Assembly (NCBI GenBank): GCA_910574455.1
Contig: CAJSYZ010000007.1
Span: forward strand, 1,302,001-1,366,000
Reading direction: 5' to 3'
From: Trichaptum fuscoviolaceum
Taxonomy: Eukaryota > Basidiomycota > Agaricomycetes > Hymenochaetales > Trichaptaceae
Length of the DNA stretch: 64,000 nucleotides
Shown here piece by piece: positions 1-10,100 of this stretch. Positions within the stretch are counted from its first letter, which is position 1; every line of letters begins with the position of its first letter. The notes beneath the pieces were generated by a model. The model was given only the letters and a program-made list of their open reading frames with translations. It was not told where the DNA came from and made no database searches. The translations under genes and the position numbers were made by a program.

Positions 1-429
1 AGGACCGTGACCTCTCGTGGATACGCAAGCAGTGGTCTCGGAGGCATAGAAGGTTTTCACAAATCTGTAAATCGCTTTGATGGACGGTACTAACCACGCA
101 CCATTCCACGAAAATCAGGAGGAAGTGATGAAGCATGTTGGCGTGGTCGCTAATGCGGTCTGGAATCGAGTATGCTCAAAGAATAATACGCATTCTTGTC
201 ACCCACTGATTAAGCTGTATAGGTATCTGCGAGCGGTGCATAAGCTTGGCTTTGTAGAATTAGAAGATATATATTCTAGATGGCTACGTCCATTAGCTCA
301 AACATGAGTTGACATAGGTCTATCATGGAGCTTTGTTGAGCGTCAATGCAAGGATTGTGCAACAGGATGGTGACGAACAAACGGATGAAGATAAAACAAC
401 TCGATGAGTGCAATGGTGTAGCAGAAGAA

Positions 430-860
430 GTCACATTAAGCAGAGTCTGAATCTAAGGCCATTCCGTTGGTGAGCGCTTCTCAGTCTCGTTCTGTCGCGG
501 AATGATTGACTCATATTCCTTGAATCTCGGCGCCCAGAGCCTACGAGACTTTTCCGCAGGTGTTTCGAGTTACGCGGTGCGTTTCGCAACCGGTACAGTG
601 ACGTACTCGATGTCCATATACTCACTGAAGGGAGTTGAGGAGTCGTAGGATGGTGCATTCACTAATAACTCACCCATATCTCTCTATGCTGACCCGACTG
701 TCGAGAGAATGATCGCAGGAACCAGAGCAGAGGCCAGGAGCGCAGTGGGAAAAGAGCAGTTCGTGTGAGTTCCAGTTTGGTAGACTGGCGTAGACGTCAG
801 AGGCCCGGCTCTCTCCTAATGATTCGGATCGGAGAGCATATTGATAAATGCAATAGCGCC
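430..860 (-). pseudogene. Possible decayed coding frame
   Basis: On the minus strand one frame reads protein-like sequence across about 430 nt but is broken by stops near 820, 690 and 570. The stretch between the last two stops begins with a methionine and reads GELLVNAPSYDSSTPF; the next continues ETPAEKSRRLWAPRFKEYE. The segment before them contains a hydrophobic run (TALLASALVPAIILSTVG) that could be a membrane helix. I do not recognise the family. It could be 3' exons of the MLKL-like gene upstream with introns I cannot place, a separate pseudogene, or chance. Confidence 0.2.
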
Positions 861-1114
861 AAACGCTGACGACTGGCATAGCTGGCATCAGACTTGTAAC
901 AGCACAGCACAGAAATAAACTCACCGAAGACCAGCTCATCCACGTCGCAGTCTTTGGGTGCACTCAGTTGCAGAGATCGCTTCGACTGATGGACAGCGTG
1001 TGTCAGCTTTCGTTTGCGTACGTGATAGAAAGCGCAGCCATCAGTCATCCGATCGAGTCTCCACCTGCATCATCAATGACGTCAGCAGCACAGCTAGGCA
1101 AAATCTATGACTTA

Positions 1115-3109
1115 TTACGTGATTGGCTGCTCACAGACTACGTCGAAGTCATCTTGATTGCGGTCAACCAACCAATGCCGTGACTGATACTCGTACAGAG
1201 CAGACTTGATCGCCGCGGAGTTTCCCACTCGTCGGAAAGCGTTCTCCTGTTCTTCTCCGGGAACGAGCACGCCAAAGTCGCCTGGTTCGATGTCGACGGA
1301 ATAGTCAGCCCATGCCCGCCGAGTTTCCGGCATGAAGTATTGCTGTGGCTTCTCATATCCGGTAGGCGTTATTCGAAGCTGAAGCCTAAGACTGTCCAGA
1401 ATTGCCCATTTGTCGAGTTGTTCGCCATCGAGTACCTCCGTGAGCGTAGCGTGTGTGGGAATGTCGTCAAGATCCGCAAAATAACATCGCAAAGAAGCTT
1501 CGTTCGTGCCCTAATTAGTTGAATGTCAGATAACGAGCTGCCGCAAATCTGATCGTGTACATATGTTGGAAACAAACTGTTATATACACTATTCCGGACA
1601 CCACCACCGAACTTGGCTAAAGATTGAAGTGGGGGAGTAACAACGACTTGCCCGTAACCACGGACAGTATACTTCGTGATCTGCTCGCAAACCATTTTGA
1701 GCGAAATAGACATATCGAGAAGAAGCATTGTGTACCCTAGCGAGCTGAGCGGCCTCATCCTCATCGTAATTCAGCATCACCTGCATATGTCTTATTGCCG
1801 ACTATAGCACATTGAGCAGGAGCGACGGACTTCAAAACATCACTCACAATAGCATCATTAATCTGTTTATCATCCAAATCTCAACCATTTGTTTCGCTCA
1901 GTTGAAGAATATACTCACAAAATCAGTCAGCGTGTTGGCCAAAGAAAAGACATCATGCGTTCTAGAAATCTCCAAAACATATGCGGCTAAGCTGCGTATT
2001 TCCGCCGTCTGAGATGGAAGATATGTATCGTGGAAAAGGATGAACTGCATGGCTGATCGGTCGTTTGAACATCCAGCCAGCTGCGGGAGATTTGCATGCC
2101 TGCTATAGATGTCAGGCAAGACAGAGAAGCAAGCAAACGAAAATACCATAGCTTTCGCCACTTCCTTGCCTCGTCATCGCGTTCCTGCGAGACACGTTAG
2201 TACATTCTAGCTAGGTCGGTATCATTCATACTGTCTTGTTCGTGAAATGCTTCACGAGAACTCGCTGACGATCGCCATTGGCACGGAGTTCACCACTCTG
2301 GAAATTGTAAAAGAAAGCATTGTTTGACTTGATGGTACCCATTAGAACTACTTGTGTTCGATCAAATCGAGGAATCTACATATGCCTTGTTAGAATGTAT
2401 TAACATGAACGACTGAGTTGACATACATCATCGGCTTCCAAGTCTGTGACAACCTTTCGAACCAAGGCATATGTCTTTACACTTGTCCACATCTTGGCAG
2501 CAAATTAGCGCACATTTTATACAGCCGACTTTTGACCACACACCTGTAGGGCATTATATGATGCCTGTAGGGCTTTTTCGTGATCTAGAAGTGTTGTAAA
2601 GATACGGTCCTTTCCCAAAATGTGCTTCAGAGTACTCCGCTTCTCCATTGTCTCCAGATATTCTTTCAAGTCATCCAATGATCTAGTTTACAGATAGTTT
2701 CTCATGATGGACCAAGAAATGTATAGAAGACTTACCGACAAAATTGTTCCAGCCGGAGTCTTAGTTCTGGAGGCATGTCCAAGTCTTCCGACGGCTTTTC
2801 GGTTGCAAGAATGGGCTTGACCTCGATGAGATAAGTAGCCGCGGTTTTAGCTAAGCGCACGCGGGCGTCGTTATTATCTTTGACATTCTGCATATCGGTT
2901 TAGACGCAGAAAAATAGTTCAGATGCAATAGAACTCACTTTCACAATTTCCAACACGGACAGCACCAACGAGACGGCCTGCGAAGCGAAAGGGACGTTAG
3001 CGATGGCAGTCACATCCTTTGCCAGCTGCGCAATTGTGTGCGCTGTTCCAAGCACGGTGTCGCTGTGAACACGTGGACGGAATAAGCGCGGCGACCGGGA
3101 GACGGGCAT
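1115..3109 (-). CDS. MLKL-type helical N-domain plus kinase-like protein
   Basis: The N-terminal ~110 residues resemble the four-helix (MLKL N-terminal / HeLo-like) domain common in Agaricomycete NLR-like and cell-death proteins: VLGTAHTIAQLAKDVTAI, then AKTAATYLIEVKPILATEKP and LKEYLETMEKRSTLKHILGK. A kinase-like N-lobe follows, with VLMGTIKSNNAFFYNF, a lysine strand (RVLVKHF) and KLCRHANLPQLAGCSNDRSA. No HRD or DFG motif was found in later exons, so it is probably a pseudokinase (inference). The C-terminal part includes DIEPGDFGVLVPG. Exons join in phase from 3109 (57 codons, then introns near 2938, 2740, 2540, 2440 and 2230). The 3' end is uncertain: the last clear exon stops at 1115, but a splice to about 1030 is possible. 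The likely role is membrane-directed cell death or self/non-self response, inferred from the domain only. Confidence 0.6.
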
Positions 3110-3892
3110 TTTCGATGGTGGTGGAGGTGGGAGGAAGAGATTAGGTCGTATGTATGTAGGACGACAAAGATGTACCCTTTTAAGGGGCGTGCGTTCAAGC
3201 AAAAGTCGCTGGTAGTACGGCAAAAGTTCCAGTTTTTTGCATAGCAACTGATGGGCGCCCACCACTGACATTCCGATTTGCACAGCGTGCACGAGGCACG
3301 ATGCTCAGGCTAGTAGTGACTTGTAGTAGAATTGACGGAAACAAAGTAGAGTTAACCCATGGAAAGCCATGTCTAAGATGTGTTCAAGATGAGAGGTCCC
3401 AATCCAAGTAGAAGTTGTGTCCATCGACATAGAGTACATTGGCAGCTTGAAAAGAGAGCAATGCATTACTCGGTTGCGCTCGAGCACACAAGAGCGCCAA
3501 TCTGCCAATATTGATGTTTATGAGAAATCTGAGAACAGTTCGAGCGCGTACAATTGAATTGGCGATGACTGGATATCCACTAATCTCGATATATTTTCCG
3601 AGCAACAGCCTGAGTGTACAGCGTCGTTCTTCAACTTGAATCTAGCAAAGATGTTGGGAGCTTAACAACATTCAAGACCTCAAGTTCAAGGATTGTTGAT
3701 GTTGTAGCGTGACTTAGACTCAAATGTATTCAACGTGTGACACATCATGATACCAGCTTGTCACAGATAACGCTTTATCGCCAGATCGGAAAAGCACCCT
3801 GATTGTCCCGAAGGTCGGTCTGGAGTTTCTCAAAACTCCGGATTTACCAGCTGTGCCAAGTCTTCCCCGTACATATTTCCTCCGAACCGACT
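3110..3892. other. Intergenic, no gene seen
   Basis: This stretch lies between the divergent MLKL-like gene and the L1-domain gene and should hold both promoters. Short open frames on the minus strand (about 3305-3605) have no recognisable protein character or splice continuity. I see nothing else. Confidence 0.5.
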
Positions 3893-5496
3893 ATGGCTGT
3901 CGACGAGCTCATCGACTCTCATGTGTCTTCAAACCAATGCAAGAAAGCTGTCAAAGCACTGGTCGAACATGCTGCAAAATTTGCGAAAGCGAAGGAAGAG
4001 AAGGAGCTTTTACCTGGCAAGGAAGAAAACATATGGCTTGTGCTATCCGTGAAGAAGACAACTCCGGAGAAGAAATTGAAACCATTTAAAATGTGTGCTA
4101 CCTCCGTAACACTCTCAATATGCCTTGTTAATTAACCGTCATATTAGTCCTTTAGCCCATCCGATTGTAGACCCTCGAACGACACCGGTATGCCTTATCA
4201 CGAAAGACCCACAGCGAGAGTACAAGGACTTGCTCGCGTCATCTAATGTCAAATTCATCAATCGGGTGGTTGGGATTGAAAAGCTGAGGGGCAAGTACAA
4301 ACCCTTCGAGGCACGACGAATGCTCTTGAGGGAAAACGGGTTGTTCCTTGCTGATGAACGGGTCGTGCCATTGTTGCCCAAACTGCTTGGCAAAATTTTC
4401 TTTGAAGCGAAGAAGTGAGCCACCTTTCTGTATCGCTTTATACAAAGGCTTAACTATGTTCTAACAGACAACCTCTACCCGTAAACCTGACGAAGGATGT
4501 GAAGGCCGAGTTAGAGAGAGCCGTGTCTTCGACTTACATGCATCAGAATCAAGGCACTTGCACGTATGTTCAGAGGCCAGGTTCCCTTCTCAGCCATTAA
4601 CTCACACCAATGCTAGGTCTATCAAAATTGGTACAGTATCGCAATCACCAGCGCAAGTATTAGATAACCTCAAAACGGCCCTTCCTGCAATCGTAAAACG
4701 GATAGAAGGCGGCTGGGAGAACATTCAGAGTTTCCACATCAAAACGAACTCAAGCGCAAGCCTACCCATCTGGTCGTGCGCGCTGGGCGAGGGAGACGAG
4801 GCGAGGTGGAAAGCAGCAGCAGTAGCGGAAGCGGAGGCTCCGGCTGAAGGCTGGACTGGATTTGGCGGGGAGGAGAAGGGTTCTGAAAGCGAGAGTGAAG
4901 CTGACGAGACCGAGAAGCCGAAGAAAGGAAAGAAGAGAGTCGCAGACGAGGCAGTTGAAACCCCTAGCAAAAAGGCGAAAAAAACTGACGGAAAGGAGAA
5001 GGCAAAGAAAACCAAAATTGAGGCCGCGCAATCAAAGACTGCAATCAGTGACGACAAAACCGTTCTGAAGAAGAAAGCCGACAGCACAGCAACCGCGAAA
5101 GTGAAGAAGTCGAACGATTCTTCAGCGGTGACGGCGAAATCAAAATCAGCAGATGCGACCTCTCCTGCGACTTCATCGAAAGCGGACTCTTCAGTTGGAA
5201 AAATCGACAAGCATACAAAGTCAAAGAAGGGGAAGGCACCTCCTCCACCCCCAGAAGACTCAGCAGACACTGACGAGGATGCGAATGTCCCCGCTCGATC
5301 GCCAAAAGTTGTGAAGTTCGATAAATCTGCGAAGCAGACACCTCCGGAGAAAAAGTCAGGTCTAACTGCGGAGGAGTTGAAGAGGAAACGAGCCAGTGGT
5401 GGTGTGGAGAAAAAGAAGGAGAAAGTGACGAAGGGCAGGTCGGGGGGCAGCATCAAGGAAAACTTGGTTGGGAAAAAGTCGAAGTCACGTATTTGA
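3893..5496 (+). CDS. Ribosomal L1-domain protein (Utp30/RSL1D1-like)
   Basis: Four exons (3893-4092, 4148-4414, 4468-4563, 4617-5496) join in phase to 480 residues. The first ~300 form an L1 fold seen in ribosome-biogenesis factors of the Utp30/Cic1/RSL1D1 group: HPIVDPRTTPVCLITKDPQ, a central FEARRMLLRENGLFLADERV, YMHQNQGTCTSIKIGT and QVLDNLKTALPAIVKRI. These proteins are nucleolar and bind pre-rRNA. The last ~180 residues are a lysine/serine/acid-rich disordered tail with nuclear-localisation-like KKAKK clusters. The introns are 53-55 nt. The start is the first ATG giving the conserved MAVDELIDSHVS opening. The domain call is secure; which member of the group it is remains open. Confidence 0.92.
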
Positions 5497-5841
5497 TGTC
5501 TTGTCCATCTCTGTTATCCGAGCTATGTCGATCTTTTCATGTCTTCTCTACTTTTCCATTTGTCGTGTATACAATGACGTTATTATACTTTCCCGAGCTT
5601 GATGACTGCTTATGTGAGACTTTCCGCTTCCACAGCGTGATGATTAAGATTGTAACTAAAGATCAGCAGTACAACGATAATAGTACATATGAATATATAT
5701 GAACAATGACATTCCCGAAGAGAGGGGGGGGGGTATCGACAACATGTGTCTCAGCTCCTAACCAAAAGAGTTTCAAGTGTTCTGTTCATAATGGTGTCCA
5801 TTTTCTCAAAAAAGGCAGTCTACAAGAGAATTCTCAGGTTT
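5497..5841. other. Convergent 3' region with a G10 run
   Basis: This is the 3' flank of two convergent genes. It is AT-rich with a homopolymer of ten G at 5724-5733 and no coding signal. Confidence 0.6.
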
Positions 5842-6414
5842 TCAGTTTCGAGTAGATAAATCAATGAAGCAACACACCAGTGATCCTAGATGCGATGTTC
5901 TTCCAATTGGCTTGTAATCTGCATCACAATGAGTCAGGTAGGCCTGGGGGTTGTCAGTCGATAGACCCTCGTGAAAAACAAAGATTGTGTTCCCGGGTTG
6001 CTCAATCATATAGATGATTCGCCCCAGGTGGGGTATGACGAGCTGCCCGGTCTCGCGATCGAGCTTATGACTTCACAGAGGTTGTTAATCTACGAGCTAG
6101 CGTAAAAACACACGGACAACTCACGATCTTTTTTCAGAGAGGGAGGCGGTTAATATCTAGGAGTATATTAGATCAGTTACAAAAGTTTTGGCAACTTCAG
6201 TTGACCAAGAGTGACTCACTTCAGGTGAGGGGGGATCGGCAGAGATCCACGATAAGACGAAACGAACACGAGCATCAAATTTTAGCGAAGTTTCTTGTCT
6301 ATGCGCTTCCATTATGTTTTGAATAACACAGGATTTGCTGAATAGCTTGTAGACAGGAGATAGTAGATCGTTCGTTTTATATCGTCTTGTGGCCCAAGAA
6401 AAGAGTGTGGCCAT
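5842..6414 (-). CDS. Hypothetical 151-residue protein
   Basis: I do not recognise this protein. Three exons (6414-6220, a 32-nt exon 6156-6125, and 6070-5842) join with proper GT-AG borders and an unbroken frame of 152 codons including the stop, which is good evidence that it is real. The protein opens MATLFSWATRRYKTNDLLSP, has no signal peptide or membrane segment, and contains RFVLSWISADPPSPE, LGRIIYMIEQPGNTIFVFHE and a C-terminal HLGSLVCCFIDLSTRN. It is convergent with the L1-domain gene. The start is the first ATG of the open frame; a further upstream exon cannot be excluded. Confidence 0.6.
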
Positions 6415-6871
6415 CCAAGCAATAAAGACTAGTCAGACCGAAGAGGCGCATAACTGCTCTTTGATATTCAAGCGTCGTCAGTGAGGGACGATGAGTTCAA
6501 GCTTGCCCAGTCGCTGGCCACAACTTGGGCCACCCAGATCCTAAGCGCTTGAATTGGAATTGTCCACTGGTATGCTTTGGGGGACATTGGGCCATGGTGG
6601 TAACTTTATCCATATTTCATTCAGTCCAGTAGGGAATTAGAAGCAGGCGTACTCTGAGTATATTTTCATTGGGTTGCATTTTGTTGAGATGATGTACGAA
6701 AACGCAGCGAGATGGTGGTGAAGGAGAGACTTGAAGTGCCGGCGCCGTGATCATGATCGCGTTAAAGAAGATGAGCGTGAGATAGACCCAATGAGCACTC
6801 TCAACTTCTCGATGGCTTGATCAATGACCACATGGACACGACTGGCAATATGTTCTTGACCATCAACCACC
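6415..6871. other. Divergent promoter region
   Basis: This segment separates the 151-residue orphan gene from the M64 peptidase and should contain both promoters. I see no coding exon and no strong TATA element. Confidence 0.5.
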
Positions 6872-9253
6872 ATGGTGGCATGGCTAGTGCACCTTCTGCT
6901 ACTAGTAGCTACTCTAGCAATTGCACAAAATCCTATCAAACAAGTCCCAACCTATAAACTCGAGATTGAACAGAAGCAAGCACAGTGTACCTTCGTTGGG
7001 CTCACTGGCACACATACTTACAAGGACCTTGAACTTGGCAACCTCGACTTGATAAAGAAGACAGGACGAGTCTTTCGGGAGGAGCGTGAGGAGGAGAAAC
7101 ATGATGAAATCTACTCGCACTACTTCTCGCACAACCCGGGCTTGCTGTGGGATATCGCAATCAAGATGTGTGGTGCACCTAGGACATGGCAGTTTCCTGC
7201 GTTTATCAGTCCTCTTTCTCGGGGAATGGAGGTTGCTCGACTTCCTGATGAGAACCAAGTTATACTCGGCGAGAGACTGAGAGACGAAGTACAGCGTCCC
7301 TTGTCGTTCCACTTTCCAACAATCGTCTCTCGACTTATCATGTCTGGCCCATCAGAGAATCGCATCAACTTTGTATTTTTCGGCGATGGATGTAGGTGCT
7401 TCCCTTCCCAGTTTTGTTCTTAAGCCCTGATTGTTTTTTACTTAGATACAAAGGAGGAGGAACGCAAGTTCTTCGCCGACTCGATGAAACTTGCTCAAGA
7501 CATCTCCAATAATCAAACATTTGCAACCGTTAAACCGCTACTCAACTTCTTCGCTGCTTTTACCCCTAGCAAAGAGGTCCGTTGCATCGCTTCTGTCATT
7601 GTGAAATATTCATAAATGGTTCCAGAGTGGCATTGGTGTAGGAGGTAAAACGAAAGAGTGCGTTTGTCAGTTGCATGAACTGCGGTAAAGACTGAATATT
7701 AATGAAGCACACCGTTTGGATTGTATCGTGATGGTACTGAACTTCGTGCTGTTTACTATGCGAAGCCCGATGTCGCACGAGCAGCTTGTCTTAGATTAGG
7801 AGTCTCTTGCGACTACCCAATTCTTCTTGGTTGAGTACAAGCTCTTCGAGACGTAAAGCACTACTGATGCGACGCTCTTGCCAGGCAATGATCCATTTTA
7901 TGGTGGTAAGTCAGTATGATATTTCACTGTGCACCTTTCTTAATTTTGGGTTAGGCTTGGGCGGACGATTCACGTGCGTAAGCTTCCGGTTCCGCCGATT
8001 GCGGCTTCCCCGTTGACACCGAATGATCACTAGAGTAACTACCTCGTCGGAACTGAATGGAGCATTGGTCCTGAGGTAGCTTTAATATCAAGTATAGTTC
8101 GTGGCGGAAACTCTGACAAGGCCTTCCCCGTAGGCATGAGCTTGGACACTCTGTCATTGAAGAGGGAGAGGAATACGATGGGGGCTATGTATACGATGGA
8201 CCAAATGCCGCAAACCTGACCGAGCCATTTCCATGGGTTCATTGGCTCACGAATCAGTCTTCCTCAGTCCCTCGAGAAGAGCGGTCGGTGATGCCCATGC
8301 AAGCATATCCCTGGACGATCCTAAACACTACGAAGGCATGGGTCGTGGCCTTCAACTCTTCTGGCACATACACTCGGCATCTTGTTCGTTTCTCCCTTTC
8401 TGGGCTTCCACGGAGCGAACACCTGGAGATCAGACTCGATGGCGAGCATTTGAAATGGACGCCGAAGCCGGGTATTGGCGTTGACCGATGGCATTACGAT
8501 ATTCACCGGAACATCTCCCTCAAAGGCGGCGAACACACGCTTTCATTTCGTCTCTTGCCTGGTGCGCTTGAAGGCACGGCGCAGCTATGCAGCGCAGAGA
8601 TTATCGAATTTGGCTCGTCTGATGAGTAAGCATCCGATTTGTTCTCGAAGACAGGGACACGTGCTGAGGAGTGAGGTAGATTCGACAATTCTGAGAGTTT
8701 CATAGGCGCCTTCCCGACGTGAGGCCAAGCTTCTTCCTTCTTCCTTGCTCGAACAGTTTTGCTGATATCCCCCCTTAGCTGGTCAGAGAAGAATACAACA
8801 ACGTACAGGCCCACCAACGAAGGCTGCCTCATGCGCGTCGTAACAACGCCGAATTTCTGCAAGGTCTGCGTCGAAGGTCTCTGGCACGCGTTACTGCGGC
8901 GCATCAACCTTATTGATGATGTCAAGCTTGGCTGGTCCACAAACGGCCCGAACTCCGTACTTAGGAACATCGAACTGCAACTGGTCGCGCTCGGTCAATT
9001 CAGAGAATCTCCCGTGCCCGGAGAGGTGTTCATCATCAGCTGGAAGAGGAACGGTGAAGACCTGCCCGAGTTCGCCAACTCGACCTCCATCACCATTGAG
9101 AACGAGCCGGCTATGTATACCGCGGAAGTACAGCTAGTTACTCCAGAAGTACGGGCTGATCCGCATGGGTACTTGCGGTCGACGGTGGAAATAGAGGCAT
9201 CCGCATTCTGTGAGGGCGAAATGCGGCCTGCGGCCTCCTGGCGGTACGCCTGA
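6872..9253 (+). CDS. Secreted M64 (IgA-peptidase family) metallopeptidase
   Basis: Ten exons (6872-7391, 7446-7576, 7626-7657, 7708-7829, 7885-7905, 7955-7973, 8034-8075, 8134-8625, 8680-8718, 8779-9253) join in phase to 630 residues. Residues 1-18 (MVAWLVHLLLLVATLAIA) are a signal peptide. The zinc site is HELGH at 8135-8149, followed by a second acidic motif, GEEYDGG. Other family blocks are NFVFFGDGYTKEEERKFFAD, LNGALVLRHELGHS and PTNEGCLMRVVTTPNFCKVC. The family is named for bacterial immunoglobulin-cleaving enzymes, but fungal members have no shown immunoglobulin substrate; an extracellular protease is the safe call. The middle of the gene is split into very small exons (19, 21, 32, 39 and 42 nt), so automatic models are likely to be wrong here. 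The C-terminal half, after the zinc site, may be a beta-rich accessory region. Confidence 0.93.
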
Positions 9254-10026
9254 TTGCGTGAAGTTCGTTATTGGTCCTGTATATGAAGAGACGCCATGAA
9301 TCTTCGCTAGCTAAATCATACCTGCTGGGTAACTCGAGACGATAGACATACAATCCGAAATTATCGTCCTTCGGCTTCCAAACAGAACATTCGGGCTTCC
9401 CAAAAGTCCGGCATCAAGGTTCTCTCCTGGAAATGTTCCCGAACGGACATAGGTGCAAAACTGCCTTGTGCTGCGACGATCAAACTACTTGAAAAACGTT
9501 GGGCAAACATTGATTGCGCAGAGATTTAGCTTATCTAAATGCAGACTGCTTCGTTCTTCCTTTGAATCCTTATTCCTGACGGACGTGCAGGACTTGCTGT
9601 CTGTGACTATGGCGTCAATTACGGTCTTATTGTCACGGATGGTATCTCAAATTGAGCACCTTCTGTCTTATGCCCCAGGGTCTTCTTCCTTCGGTGCCGT
9701 ATGTGGGTCCTTCTATTGCTGCACTTCTTATAGGGATATGAGACGAGGGGCTCAATCTCCATTATCAGCGGCCTTGCCTTGAGGCGCCTATGCTTTGACC
9801 ATATAATGTTCGCTCTCATGTGGACGGTGTCCTATGTGGCCTTTACTGTCTGTGAACGACTGGCAGTGGCGCTGACCTTGGGCTATGCTACGATCTTTCC
9901 TTAGATGTCCGTGCCCTGGATATTGTGATTCCACTCCTGTTTATTCGGAGCACGCCTCTTGTTTTAACGCACCATCAAACTGGTATATGCAGTGACTAAT
10001 ACGACGCGTTCCTGACCCAAGAATCA
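9254..10026. other. Intergenic, no gene seen
   Basis: About 0.8 kb between the M64 gene and the next promoter. An open frame at 9453-9782 has no protein-family character and I treat it as chance. Confidence 0.5.
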
Positions 10027-10033
10027 TATAAAG
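10027..10033 (+). promoter_or_regulatory. TATA box candidate
   Basis: TATAAAG lies 74 bases upstream of the ATG of the FAD oxidoreductase, a plausible fungal TATA distance. This is pattern match only. Confidence 0.45.
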
Positions 10034-10100
10034 GTCTTGCCTAAATGCTTGTACCCGCGCACCTGGGTAGTGTTACTTGCTGTGCTACTTTCTCAAAGGC

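Noticed and set aside
77..307. 76-codon plus-strand frame
   Set aside because: No family character, no splice continuation and no neighbours to support it.
4725..5456. 243-codon minus-strand open frame
   Set aside because: It is antisense to the Lys/Ser/Glu-rich tail of the L1-domain gene; the Phe/Ser-rich translation is the mirror of that composition.
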